Positions 12,014 through 23,786 of a stretch of 64,000 nucleotides of DNA are shown piece by piece. This DNA is from Morinoia aosen (taxonomy: Eukaryota > Arthropoda > Malacostraca > Amphipoda > Talitridae): contig CM059559.1 in assembly GCA_030386875.1 (NCBI GenBank), positions 4,833,177 through 4,897,176 on the forward strand, given 5' to 3'. The notes under the pieces were generated by a model. The model made no database searches. It was not told the origin of the DNA and saw only the letters and a list, made by a program, of their open reading frames with translations. The position numbers and the translations under genes are program-made. Numbering within the stretch: the stretch's first letter is position 1; each line of letters starts with the position of its first letter.

Positions 12014-12537
12014 GGATACATCGTCTCACTTTGTCAGAGAGACGTTGTATCATTCTATCTTATCACAAGAGTGGCATGTATGTGTTCGGGTCTACCAAGG
12101 GAAATTTTCTCGAGCAATGTGCAAGTTGTGATGTAGGTATTTAAACAATTTAAACAATTTAAACAATTTATTTACCACAGGAGATACAGAGGTAGAATGT
12201 TTCTTAAGTCTAATACAATGGTCAGAGTTGAGTATAGCTACCTGTGGGCCCGAATAAGTTCAGCGACTTCTAGGGCATCCTACCATTACATTATTCTAGG
12301 GCGTACAATAATGTTTAACCTAATTCACTTAGCCTAGTTTCGCATTAGACTGATCAACAGGATAATGAACTCGATATTGATGTTTAATTTTACAATGTAG
12401 GTCATATGGACAATATTTAACAGTATATTCGATAACGATTTGGGAGCAGACTGAAAATCGGCGATATTACTATGGCAAATTGCATTATTAGGACCAGACA
12501 TGTAGGAGGCAGGATTTGACTTGGTGATCTTACACGA

Positions 12538-15500
12538 CTAGTATTCTGATAAGAAGTGAGACTCAAGATTTCTTTTAAATACCTTGTAAGAATTACTTTC
12601 CCGGATCTCCGCAGGTATTGAGTTCCAGGTTTTAGTTCCAACGAATAGTATACTATGTTGCGAGCGGGCCTTTGAATAATAAGGAAGCATGAATTTACTT
12701 TTATTTCGTGTTAAATGGTCGTGATGACCAGTTTGCGCAGTTAATAACTGTTGAAGGCTATTGTCGCCATCATTAGCTAATGTTTTGTAGATGAAATTGC
12801 AGATGGAGATTTTGTAGAGATCCGAGAGTTTAAGTATTTGTAAATTTTTGAATGAATCATTTGTGTGAGCATTATATTCTAGGTTCTTTACCGCTCTGAT
12901 GGCTCTTTTTTGCAGAGTAAAAATTATATTGGTTTTATTTTTATCAGTTCCATGCCATGCTTCTATTCCGTATTGCAGGTATGGTGAAATGAGCGTTCGA
13001 TAAAGCATTAGTAAGGCTGTTTCAGGCAGGAAGTTTTTAACTTTATTCAGGATTCCGATGGATTTTGATAATTTAGAACTAATATGAGTGATGTGCTCTT
13101 TGAAAGTCAGATGTTTATCTATTATGATGCCCAGAAATTTACATGAGTTGGTTTCTTTGATTTCACCTTCGCCAATTTTAATGGATGGTAGAGATATATT
13201 TTTCTTGTATGAGAACGTAATATAATTTGTTTTATCGATATTGAGGCTTATTTTATTAGCTTTAAGCCACAGTGAAACCTTATAGAGTTCATTATTTATA
13301 CTCTCAGCAATTGTAGTGGGATTTTCGTTCGGAAGGACCGCAGAAAGCGTACTGTCATCGGCAAAAAGTAAGAATTTAAAAAATGATGTAGATTTAATAA
13401 TATCATTGATAAAAATCAGAAAAAGGAGAGGCCCAAGAACAGATCCTTGTGGAACTCCATGGCTAATTTTCTGTGGGTCCGATTTTGCGTCGTCAATGAC
13501 AACGTATTGCTTCCGATTTGTTAGGTATGATCTGAACCAATCATGGGCAACCCCACGAATGCCATAACAATGAAGTTTCGAGAGTAATATGTTATGGTCC
13601 ACACAATCGAATGCCTTTCGAAAGTCAAGAAATACAGAGAAGACAGTCTTTCCGTTATCTATATTAGAATAAAGGAACTGAAAATGATTTAATATTGCCT
13701 GTGTTGTTGATTTTTTACAGCGAAAGCCGTATTGTTTATCATAGAGAAATGATTTTTGTTCAAAATAAGAGTACACTTTTTTATACACAATTTTCTCGAA
13801 TACCTTGGTAATAATTGGTAACATGGAGATAGGTCGATAATTGTTTACACAGGTTTTTTCACCATTTTTAAAGATAGGGGTTTCTCTAGCAACTTTGAGG
13901 GAGTTCGGGAAAGTGCCTAGTAAGAGAGACTGGTTAATAATATTGGATATCAGCGGGGCCACAATATCAGCAATTATTTTAAGTATTTTAGTTGGAAACG
14001 TTTGTAACCCACTCGATTTATTTTTCATGTTGTTTATGCACGCAATTACATCGGAGGAGTTTGTAGGCGTAAAGAAAAAGGAGTTGTGTTCTCGAATATG
14101 ATCCATAAATTCCAGGTGATCAGTAGGTTCACTTGGAATACCATTGGCTATAGTTTTCCCTACGTTTACAAAGAAGTTGTTGAAGAGATTCGCAATTTCA
14201 TTTTTCTCATGGTATTTTACATTATCTTGAGTGATATATCCAATTTTCTTTTTATCGGCGTTATTCGGTTTATAACAAGAGTTAAGGAGGCGCCAAGTCT
14301 TTTTAACGTCAGCTTTGAATTGAGTAAACTTGAGGGTAAAGTAGCTCTTTTTTGATGTTCTTATCTGGTTTGTCACATAGTTTCTGAATCGGTTATATGT
14401 TTCTCTAGATATTCGCCCTTCGCAAAGGAGGGCTAGGTACGCTTGGCGTTTCTTTATATTTATCACGATGTCTCTAGTAATCCAGGGCTTTTGTTTATTT
14501 TTCGGGGTAACTGTACGAGTTACAATTGGGCAACACTGATTGTATGCGTGCATTATAGTTTCAGTCAACTTTACTACTGATTCATCAATGCTCCTTGCAT
14601 TATTGTTTTGTTGGGTGATGTGCAATGTTGGCATTAAATCTTCTAGAACGGTGCGCATTTCTTCTAAATTTGATTCGTTTATTTTACGATATGAGTAAGT
14701 TTCAGCCCGTGCTTTGGTGCACGCAAGATAGACATTTTTCTTAATAAGAAAAACTGGAAAATGATCTGATAAGTCAAAAGTAATTATTCCAGCAAGAAAA
14801 TCACTTGAGTCTGTCATAAAGATATTGTCAAGCAGCGTAGCACATTCTGAGGTTATTCGTGTTGGCTTTGTGATGATCGGAAGGAAAGATTTAGAATGAA
14901 ATGCGTTTAAGAAATTAGAGATTGGTTCATAGCTTTCATGTTTCAGCAAATCATAGTTGAAGTCACCGCATATTATTATGTCATTGTAGAAGGACCTGTT
15001 GAACTGAGAAATAATTCGATTAAGCTCATTAAGGAAGGATATAGGACAGGCTGTAGGCGGCCTATACACCGTTCCAAGCACAATTTGTTTGCCATCTCTA
15101 GACAGTTCTACGAATAATGATTCTATATGATCCTGATTCAGTGTTGCACTTGCTATGATTCTCGAATCCATGTGCTTAGAAATGTATGTACTGATGCCCC
15201 CGCCTCGCTTGTTTTTTCGTAGCGAATGGTAACTATGATAATTTTCAAATTTAATCATGTCTTTGGTCGAGTCATCTAGCCAGCTTTCGGTGAAGCTAAT
15301 CACATCTAAGGTATACTTAAGCTCAGTAATAGTGCATTGTATCTCTTCCAATTTTGGATAGAGTGACCTACAGTTCCAACACAGTAGCGAAAAATCCTGC
15401 CGGGTTATTCGTATAGATTCGTTGAATTTTGATATATTAGTATATCTGCAGTTTTCAGAGTCGTTTAGGTTTGGAAATATTCTGTTCAAATGATTGAGAT

Positions 15501-15540
15501 CCGGGTCGATTTCATCTAATATATCAGCGTGATCAGTCAT
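12538..15540 (-). CDS. LINE ORF2: endonuclease-reverse transcriptase (1000 aa)
   Basis: Uninterrupted 1000-residue protein. The N-terminal apurinic-like (EEP) endonuclease has LLCWNCRSL, the catalytic Glu in SFTESWLD, VYRPP, CGDFNYD and SDHFPVF. The central reverse transcriptase has NNYRPISMLP, YGFRCKKST, FLDFRKAFDCVDH, HGVPQGSVLGPLL and the catalytic FADD. A C-terminal region carries further hydrophobic and basic motifs. It nicks the target and copies element RNA in place. The architecture fits the CR1/L2/Jockey assemblage; I cannot fix the clade by eye. An intact frame suggests recent activity. About 650 bp separate it from ORF1. Confidence 0.92.
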   Translation of the reverse strand: MTDHADILDEIDPDLNHLNRIFPNLNDSENCRYTNISKFNESIRITRQDFSLLCWNCRSLYPKLEEIQCTITELKYTLDVISFTESWLDDSTKDMIKFENYHSYHSLRKNKRGGGISTYISKHMDSRIIASATLNQDHIESLFVELSRDGKQIVLGTVYRPPTACPISFLNELNRIISQFNRSFYNDIIICGDFNYDLLKHESYEPISNFLNAFHSKSFLPIITKPTRITSECATLLDNIFMTDSSDFLAGIITFDLSDHFPVFLIKKNVYLACTKARAETYSYRKINESNLEEMRTVLEDLMPTLHITQQNNNARSIDESVVKLTETIMHAYNQCCPIVTRTVTPKNKQKPWITRDIVINIKKRQAYLALLCEGRISRETYNRFRNYVTNQIRTSKKSYFTLKFTQFKADVKKTWRLLNSCYKPNNADKKKIGYITQDNVKYHEKNEIANLFNNFFVNVGKTIANGIPSEPTDHLEFMDHIREHNSFFFTPTNSSDVIACINNMKNKSSGLQTFPTKILKIIADIVAPLISNIINQSLLLGTFPNSLKVARETPIFKNGEKTCVNNYRPISMLPIITKVFEKIVYKKVYSYFEQKSFLYDKQYGFRCKKSTTQAILNHFQFLYSNIDNGKTVFSVFLDFRKAFDCVDHNILLSKLHCYGIRGVAHDWFRSYLTNRKQYVVIDDAKSDPQKISHGVPQGSVLGPLLFLIFINDIIKSTSFFKFLLFADDSTLSAVLPNENPTTIAESINNELYKVSLWLKANKISLNIDKTNYITFSYKKNISLPSIKIGEGEIKETNSCKFLGIIIDKHLTFKEHITHISSKLSKSIGILNKVKNFLPETALLMLYRTLISPYLQYGIEAWHGTDKNKTNIIFTLQKRAIRAVKNLEYNAHTNDSFKNLQILKLSDLYKISICNFIYKTLANDGDNSLQQLLTAQTGHHDHLTRNKSKFMLPYYSKARSQHSILFVGTKTWNSIPAEIRESNSYKVFKRNLESHFLSEY

Positions 15541-16187
15541 TCAAAATTAGTAAACAGTAGGCATTAAGTACTATTGTATAACTTAAAAAAAATACAGAGT
15601 CAAGATTAAAAATATATTTCTATCTAAAAACTAGCTTAGAAAGTATAGAAAAGAGTAAGAAATCTAGCGTGATTTCGTGAGTACACTCAATACTCAGCCA
15701 AGAGCGATTAATATTGGAGTTCAATATACAAAATTGATGCGTACAAATTGCTGAAGGCGTTGTTACAAAGTTCACATACAACAGGTAATAAGTTTAAAAA
15801 AAATAAAAATAAATAGAAAAAATTTAGCGACGATGATAATCTAATCAGCTAATATGATTTACACATAATAATAATTTGTTGGTTAAAAATTACACACAAT
15901 TTACGAGGAAAGGCGAACAAGGTGGATATCAATATTCCATCATAACATTGGTAGGTACAAATTGCTGATGGTGTTGTTGCAATTTCCAATACAGTTGTCA
16001 TAAATGTTCATATATATCTGTCATAAGATTGTCAAAATTGAAGTAAAACTGCCGTATATATCTTTAGAGGTTGGAACTGATTCATGACATGAAGTTATGC
16101 AGTTTGAAGATCTAGTGTAAAGTTATAGAATTCTAGGCGTTATTGGCATACGAGTATATAATTTGACACAGGTACATGTTTTGATAC

Positions 16188-17025
16188 CTAATTGAGGTGA
16201 ACACCCAAGACCTGATTCGATGATTTATCCAGTTGCCGCATCAGGTATTGGTCGAGCTCTTCTGGCGTGTTAATCTGACGTCTCGAGTCCGGTTGTCTAG
16301 GGATGAATGCGAAGATGTTTCCATCTTGGGTCCTCTGGGTTCCGATTTTTTCCGGGAAATTTCTCTTGGCTACTCTCAAGGTGTACATGATCTTGGCTCG
16401 TGAAGGTATTAGATATTCATTTATGTAGAACGTTGGTTTATTTACTCGGCAGGCAGAGAGAATTTCACGTTTTTTGTTGTAATGTTTCAGTTCGAAAGCG
16501 ATGTTTCTTCGATCCTCGTTTCCACTTAGTGGTTTTCTTCCCATTCTGTTAGCTGACGTGATGTCAGCATCACTGAGGTCGATGTTGATGTCCTTCAGAA
16601 TTTTGCAGACTGTTTCTTTGCAATTTTCGTTGTTGTGTGAATGAGGTAGTTCCCCCCCCGGAAATGACGAGAGTACATTTTCTATCTTCCAGGTCTCGGC
16701 GCTGATCATTTTTTTCCAAGCGATCGAGACGTGACTCCAAGCTTTGTATTTTTTCATTCTGCTCTTCAATAATTTGTTTGTGTTCTGCTTCTTTTCCTGC
16801 TATTGTTTCAGATAGTGTTTTAAGGTCGCTTATTTCACTTTTCATTTCGTCAATATCACTATTAAATTTTGTCATCACTGAGTCGAAATATTTTATTAGA
16901 ACAGATACCACTTCTTTGCAGTCTTGCGTTAGGCTAGACACATCAGGATATTGACCAAACTTTGGTTGATACTCACAGCTGCTATTGCAGCTGCTGATGT
17001 TGTTGCGTTGCTTCTTGGGTACCAT
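16188..17025 (-). pseudogene. LINE ORF1 (coiled coil plus RRM-like), frameshifted
   Basis: The N-terminal half (17025 to about 16655) begins MVPKKQRNN and has a coiled-coil heptad region (about residues 55-110, Glu/Lys/Leu-rich, IQSLESRLDRLEK) leading to CTLVISG. The sequence then continues in another frame with ELPHSHNNENCKETVCKIL and SANRMGRK, resembling the RRM-like nucleic-acid-binding part of LINE ORF1 proteins, and ends at 16188. The frame changes at an eight-C run (16652-16659). This could be a real slip or a sequencing error in the homopolymer. Confidence 0.75.
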
Positions 17026-17100
17026 CTTGTAGGTTGAGGGAGTTGGCTTCCTTGTATAAACGAGGGTTGAATACCTTCACACTTTATGAGGGAATATTAT

Positions 17101-18775
17101 ATTCTTAGTTTGATGATTTATATGTTAATATCACATTTGAATCCTCATGGCGACAGAGGGTACCCATTCAGGCTAGAAGTACATTCTTTCTAACAATAGG
17201 CACTTTGTTTCGGAGCGAGCGGAGCGAGCGCATCGCACATCCTCACCATATGGAGTCTCAGAGGACACTATGATGGTATGATACATTGGAAACTGAGCTG
17301 CAGTTCTTCAAAGAGCAAAAGTATCTGAATGTTAACTTAATGAAATATTTACTTCTTCAACGAAAGTTTGTAAATAATCGTCATATCGCAATAAAAAGTA
17401 AGCGGATGTATGACAGGAGCGTGCAAGTAGTTTTATTTTCTTACTGTTTCAAGTCACGCTCATGATACTCGGAGTTCGTATGTCTTAAGGCTTAGATATA
17501 CCAATATTATCCGAGGAAACATCTCTCACTAGCCCACAAATCCCATTCCGTTGAAAAATGTTCAACTGTTTTCATTATCTAACGCTGTATATAAATATAT
17601 GAGAGAAATTAATGAGTTCGTTTTATAATCAAACAAAAAAGTCATGCTGCGGGAAGGATATATTAATGAATATTTTCGTCTGATGCCGCTGAAATTTCTC
17701 CAGGAAATTTCCCCTAAAATGTACAGTAAGAGACTCGTTAGATCGTCGTTCATATATAGCATTTCATAACTTGTTCAAAGTTCCCTTATTTCAGCAAACA
17801 TCTAGGCTTTTCTTACGAAAGCAAAAATAAATGTCTGGGCCTAAAACCTTTAAAATCCATGAAAACTCTTGTACATTCTGAAACTATTTCAAGTTAACTA
17901 GCAGAGCGTATTCGTATAGCGTGTCATGCAAATCTGGATTCATTCTTGGAATATTATGATCATGTAAATCTCTCAGCATTTAGAGTTACCTGACGACGTA
18001 ACATACATGTACTGTAAAAGAAAATCTTTGGCATAAAATTTGCCATTTGTGGTAAGTAATCCTTTCATGTTTGTATCTTGAACTGCGGGGTAGAAATAAA
18101 TAACACTGAATAAATAAATAAATGAGTATACGATCAGCGGTCAGAAAAACGACGAATTTTGTTAGTTTCTGAAATCGTATTGAGCAGCAATTAAAAAAGT
18201 ACAGAAATTAAAAAATAGAGAATATTTCTTAACCTCGCGAAGGAAAAACTCAGCACGTAAAAATTGATTGCAGGTTAAAATGTTGAATACAAAGAAATTA
18301 GCACCTTTTAACTTTGAATATGTAACTCAGAACGTGGGAAAGTCAATACTGAATATTGCACGAATTCATCCACTCAGGGGGATACAATTATTGTATCTAT
18401 GGGAACTAGCGCTCCCAGGGGGACAATGCATGGCAGGGCCCGAGCTGAGAGAGTAAGCCTTCTTTTTCGTTGAAATAAAATGTTTTCGTTATGTTAAGGG
18501 GGAGGCTAAAACTAACGAATAATCTAATCTAATCTGCACGAATTGATTTTCGAAAAGGTGCAAGGCACATCAACAGCCAATTTTAGAAGAAGTTAGTACA
18601 AAGTTGCCAGGTGGAAGAGTGAAACATCGGTAGTTTCGGCAGCTCCCGAGATCGTCGCGTAATCAAATCTGTGAGTGACGGGAATTAATGAGCTGCTGCC
18701 ACCTATATATATAGAACTGCAGGAGAGCGCAATTGGGACGGTCTGAGGTTTCCAACGCGAGAAGACACGGTGAAT
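17101..18775. other. Intergenic, no gene seen
   Basis: AT-rich. A GAGCG-type short repeat at 17211-17230 and a TCTAA-type short tail near 18520-18535 are the only patterns. Small ORFs show no recognisable domain. Confidence 0.5.
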
Positions 18776-18895
18776 TAGTAATGATCTCGTTGGACAAAGA
18801 ATTGGTAATTATCTCATTGGGCGAACTTTTGGTCATAATTTCGTTGAACGAACATTTAGTAATAATCTCGTTGAAAGAACATTTTGTTTACAATT
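18776..18895 (+). repeat. Degenerate 30-bp tandem repeat
   Basis: Four imperfect copies of about 30 bp built on GTAATNATCTCGTTGNNCGA. The short open frame across it (VIISL repeated) follows from the repeat and is not supported as a gene. Confidence 0.6.
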
Positions 18896-19140
18896 TTAGG
18901 AGTTGCCGCGAGTTCGAACATTTGAAGGTCTCGCTTGTCTCCAAGCCAGGCTAAAATGAAAAAAATCACATCCATCAAAACTTACATTTGGATTCAAATC
19001 CTTTGATATACTGGGAATATATTTACTGCTTAGTTGTTAAACTACGAAATTTATAACAAAAAAGTACTTGAGAAACATTGCAAGTGAACCTCACACGCTT
19101 CAGCTTATCATGTCATAACCAGTCATTAGTGTAGATAGAC

Positions 19141-19194
19141 CAGGGGTCTCTAAACTAGTGCCCGCGGGCCACATCTGGCCCGCCAAATAATTCC
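19141..19194 (+). mobile_element. hAT-type transposon end (fragment)
   Basis: CAGGGGTCTCTAAACTAGTG followed by CCCGCGGGCC and GGCCCGCC is the typical terminal sequence of hAT elements of the Charlie type. The other end was not found, so the extent is uncertain. Confidence 0.55.
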
Positions 19195-19298
19195 ATCAGC
19201 TATGTTACGCTCGTACTTGTGATGGTGCTTATGATGCTCTTTGATCATCAGCTATGTTACGCTCGTACTTGTGATGGTGCTTATGATGTTCTTTGGTG
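19195..19298 (+). repeat. 52-bp direct duplication
   Basis: Two nearly identical 52-bp copies starting ATCAGCTATGTTACGCTCGT at 19195 and 19247, directly after the hAT end. Confidence 0.8.
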
Positions 19299-20299
19299 AT
19301 TTTACTCGTTTTGGAGGCTCAAAATCCGCAACTCACATAAAAATTAGAAACTTACAATCGAGATAACTACAAAGATCGTCATGACTACCGTCCGTCACCC
19401 GCAAATTACGGGTTAAGAAGTCGGAGCTCTCCATGCCAAAAAGAAACTACGCTGGAAAAGCTGGGGCTTCCCACTACTGCATCAATTTTCCAGCAGACCA
19501 TCAGCGACTGCAGCAGGTTGTCATGTCAATAGGAGGTATTGAGGGCAAGTGCAAGGCAGCCTCACATCCAAGAGGACATAATTTCTTAAAAAAAAAGTTT
19601 TTTTGCCAGAAAGTTTTCAATGAAAAGTTTTGTTTTCGCGAAAAGTTTTCAACGCCAGAAGAAGTGACGAGCAGGTGGAATTTTTCAGGGAGGTGCTTTA
19701 ATGTGTGACCTATATCTGTACGTACAATGTAATTTACATTCCACGCCAGAGTTGCCTGCCCGTTCCCGATCAGTAGAGTCGTCAATTAAAGGATACGTAT
19801 TTTTTCGTATAACATCGCTAATGTGGAGTAATCTGAAATGAGAACTATACAAAAAAAGCATGGGATTTTGGTATTCGGCAATTGTGATTTTAATCTGCCC
19901 ATATGCGTTCTTGTAGTTGATGAGCTCGATCAGCATTGTATTTCCTGTTAAGGAAATTGAGATCATTTTCTATATGTATCACCATTTTAATAATAGTGAA
20001 AATATATTGTCAAGTTTCTCCAGCATGAAAAGTAATCTGTGGGTACTCTTCGATTCTTTAAATCTTGACATCACAAAGAAGTAAATCATACATTGCGCTT
20101 AAAGTTCCGTAGACGTTTGGTTTGCCTCACACTCGCACACAAACCTGAGAACGTACCGTAGCGAGTGTCTCATTTGCATCGTGTTCGGGAATGCCTACGC
20201 ATAGGTCTGTCGAATATTCAAGGCCAGCTCTGGCCCTGAAATCATAGCATTTTACCCGACCTATTGCGTATAGGTAGCTACACACGCAATTCCCAGTCT

Positions 20300-20370
20300 T
20301 TTAAAAACCTATGTATCAACATTTCATGTTATACTTTATTGGAAATAAAATGTTTTTCATTTCTTATTTT
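20300..20370 (+). mobile_element. SINE-like 3' tail
   Basis: TTTTAAAAACCTATGT, then ACTTTATTGGAAATAAAATG and a T-rich tail. The same ending recurs near 22565, 30880 and, inverted, 54110, so it is a dispersed short retroelement. The 5' limit is unclear. Confidence 0.45.
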
Positions 20371-20388
20371 CTATTTTTTCTAACTTTT

Positions 20389-20492
20389 TGGCCGCCTTCA
20401 TTCATGTTTTTTCGCCGCCTAAGCGATTTAACCGCTTAAATTCCTTAGGCGGCGAAAAACATGCATGCAGGCGGCGAAAAAGTTAGACTGGG
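20389..20492 (+). mobile_element. Palindromic MITE family 2, copy 1
   Basis: About 104-bp near-palindrome. The right end GAAAAAGTTAGACTGGG is intact, the left end is eroded. The core reads CCTAAGCGATTT followed by its inverse. Family members end in CCCAGTCTAACTTTTTCGCC. Confidence 0.8.
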
Positions 20493-22564
20493 TTGAACTA
20501 GGATTCTCGCACCGTCGCAGTTAAGCCAGCAACGCTTCAAAGTACCTACGAATAAAAAATTCTTTAAAATTGACACACAAATGAAGTGCAACGGTTTCAC
20601 CTGCTTTGAACAAATCGGTTGTGCTTCGTCTCACGCCCATCCTTACGTGTGCTTCGAAAATTCCAACAAGTTTTCTGGTAGACTTCTATTGAAGTTCTGT
20701 TTTCTGCGGTCATCTTCATCGATTCTGAAGGTGACTGGCACAAAGTTTCGAAATTTTATTTTACGCTCGCCTCAAAATTTACGCCTCCTGATAATACCAT
20801 TGTCTCTGCGTGAGTGTTCAAGTCGAACAGAGCGTCCAAGTGTAGCGCACTTTCACGCGAATAAATCCTCTGCTATAACGTCGAACTTCAACGAAACTCA
20901 ATAATATACAAACGTCAAAAAAAAACTCTATGGTCATCTTAATGGTTAATTTTTTTTTAAATTGAGAATTGAGAGTTCTAATTGAATGCGATGGTACATA
21001 GCTCCGATTTTTATTTCTAAGTGCATCTGAATTTTCTTCGCGTATATTTCAATGCATATGGAGAAATTTACTCAGAAATTCCTGACAACTTGCGTTATTT
21101 CAGCCGCTGTACAGCTATGCCAGCTCCGTAAAAAGAGTGCGTTTTTGCATGAGAGCAAACTGTGCCATCTAAGACACATATTGAGCTTGTATTCCGTAAT
21201 TTTCTAGCGAGCAAAGCCTTAAAATTTTAAACGTCTAGAAGCAACCGAAATTCTTGATTTTCTCGAACTCAATGCCAGCATTCTTGGATAATGTTTTGTG
21301 AACCGCAGTAGTTTACAACTTTTGAATGCAAATCAGCTTAAAATTGATGCAAGGCGTAATGTAGTTCGTGCGACTCTCCTACTGTTTCCTAAACTCTGTG
21401 TATGCTTAGAGCACAGACTCAAGGTTGATATTTTAGTGTTTCGTGGCACAGCTCTGAAGTGAACTCCAAGCATGAAAATTCTCCTTCAAACACGTGTAAT
21501 GTTGGCTCAAAAGCTGTTATTCCTGTTTACAGCGGTCTGGTTCTATGTAGATCGATTCCCTGTAAAGGGATCGCTCTCAAGGCTATAAGGCTGCTTGCGG
21601 ATCGACTTTTGAACTTTACCCAAGCCATTCCAAGTCGCACCAAAAAACTTGAACAACGGTTGTTAACTGAGATATTAACATCATACTAACTAGCAGGAAT
21701 ATCTAAGGAATAGTAAGTTTGCCGAGTTATCTAACATCTGAGGGACATTTTTCATCAGTATTCTCAAAATTATTTTTATTAAATGAGTAATTCCTACACG
21801 AGATTCTCTACTCCACGTTCGGAAGCGCTCTGGGACAAATACTTGATCTGCCTAATTCATAGAATGTATCCAAATCCAAATTTACTGAATAAATGAATGA
21901 TGACAAAAAATGATATTGATAAACCTGACAAGTACTGAATATCTGATTTCCTTTTGACTGTCAATAGAATTTAATAAGTTTTTAAAGCAAGAAATTTTGA
22001 ATATGCGAGGATTTTCCGAGGAATCCGGAAAAAAATTATTTCCTTCTCTTAGCAAGCAAATTTTAAAACAAAAATAATAACTCTCACTTTATAGTTTAAG
22101 ACGGGGTTTATTTGAAAATCTCTGTGATATTAAACTACGCAAAGATTATGATATAACTCTATCTGAAAATATTTATTTAATGAGATTTCTCAGACATACG
22201 TTCCTAAACCATAGAAATGTCTCATTTTTGAGGCCAAAGGCTTCGTGTTTTCATTTCAACTTACCTTAATGAGCATTCCATTTAAAAATGCCCACTTTAT
22301 TTTCAACACCATATCACTCGTATCACAAGTTACCATGTTCGCTTGCTCATATTTCAACATAAGTGCGCGCCAACGCGATTGTTTTGTGCTGTACGTCACT
22401 GGGATTATGTTTTCTTAGTTACTTGTATTTATATGCATTGTCCAAATCAGATTAACGCATAGAAGGGAACGCATTTTCTTGTGTTTTTTTCTCAAAAATT
22501 TTTGTTTCGATGTGTGAAATCGGTATTACGATACCCCTCTGTAGGTAATAACTAAGGAATAAGG
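20493..22564. other. Intergenic, no gene seen
   Basis: AT-rich. The two longest + frames (about 107 and 76 codons) have no recognisable domain, splice support or composition bias. Confidence 0.45.
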
Positions 22565-22650
22565 TTAAGGTATTTTAAAAACCAATGTTGCAAATATTCC
22601 ATGTTTCAACTTTATTGGTAATAAAGTTTTTTTTCTTTTTTTCTTTTTCT
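22565..22650 (+). mobile_element. SINE-like 3' tail
   Basis: TTTTAAAAACCAATGTTGCA, CAACTTTATTGGTAATAAAG, then a T/C tail; same family as 20300-20370. Confidence 0.45.
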
Positions 22651-23669
22651 TTTCAACTCCTACATTGCTTCTATTGTTCGGAATCGAACACATCGGTTGA
22701 ATCCCTCGTAAGATAAAAGAAGAGCTCTATTTTGCTATTTATTTGCCTCTTAGCTTATGTTCGACATTATTTCTGTATTGTCCTTTGTTACTATCTGAAA
22801 GATGACAACGAGAAAAACATAAAATTTATATGTTATATCAGGTATTTATATCTGGTCGTACATAAACGTAAACTTCGTATGACAATATGAGCTACATAGA
22901 CCTGGTCTGGCTCGATCACGGGCTAGCATCGGTCAAAGTTTAGATTTCCCAGCCCTCTCGGTTCCTGGCAAAAGACAAATTATCGCCTCAGTGGCGTGAG
23001 CCGCTCTAGCAATCGTGTAGTACTTAAAAGTCTTCCGAAGAATATTTTAAGCGTATACGAATTAAATATGGTGAAACTAATTACAAATTACTAGCAAAAA
23101 ATTTGGAAAACTATGATTTCGTTTATCTACATTGCAATATTAGTGAATTATTATTATTAATAAATTAATTATCAATGGACGGACCAACAACACGGATAAC
23201 TTTCCAAGCTGTTTTCCACATTGACCTGCGACACCATGGACAATATTGGAAATCGATATGACTCTCCATGCACTTAGTTCTTCTCGCGCTTATTTTTTCG
23301 GTTCGCTTAAAATGAAATAGTCAATTAAATACACTCGTTTACGAGAACGTACGCTTGCAAATTTTTCTTGATAAATAAGATAAACAAGCAACAGAAAAAC
23401 GCACGTGGAACTAAATGACAAAGCCCTAAATTATCGAATTCATGTTCAACAAAATTATGTATTGGTGGAGCTCAGTTCGAAAAACATGGAACGAGAAGAA
23501 TTACTGTACTTTTAAATCCCACTCTCAGAACGTTGGAGTTGCCGAGTCCAAATCGATAGAAATATAAGACTGAAGGATATTTACCATCATGGAAGTGTAT
23601 TTTGAAGCCTGATGCGGAGTGCTGTTTAAACAACACACAACAAATGTGGCGTGTTATTGATCGTCTTTA

Positions 23670-23786
23670 CCCAGTCTAACTTTTTCGCCACCTGCATACA
23701 TGTTTTTCGCTGCTTAAGCGATTTAATTGATTAAATCGCTTAGGCGGCGAAAAATATGCATGCAGGCGCGAAAAAGTTAGCCTTGG
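23670..23786 (+). mobile_element. Palindromic MITE family 2, copy 2
   Basis: 117-bp palindrome flanked by TA on each side (23668-23669, 23787-23788), the longest copy, with both arms CGCCxCCTGCATGCATG and a TTAAGCGATTTAATT centre. Confidence 0.85.

Larger units (their letters stand above)
12148..17100 (-). mobile_element. LINE (non-LTR retrotransposon), nearly full length
   Basis: Minus-strand LINE with two ORFs: ORF1 near 17025-16188 and ORF2 15540-12538. The 3' end, on the left, is a short tandem tail of three AAATTGTTT units (12148-12175), a tail type seen in CR1/L2-like LINEs rather than poly(A). The 5' end is uncertain, between 17025 and about 17200; no clear target duplication was found. 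Two shorter tails of the same family lie nearby (8875-8966, 10473-10645). Confidence 0.85.

Noticed and set aside
13316-14355. Plus-strand open frames of 83-89 codons
   Set aside because: Antisense shadows of LINE ORF2.
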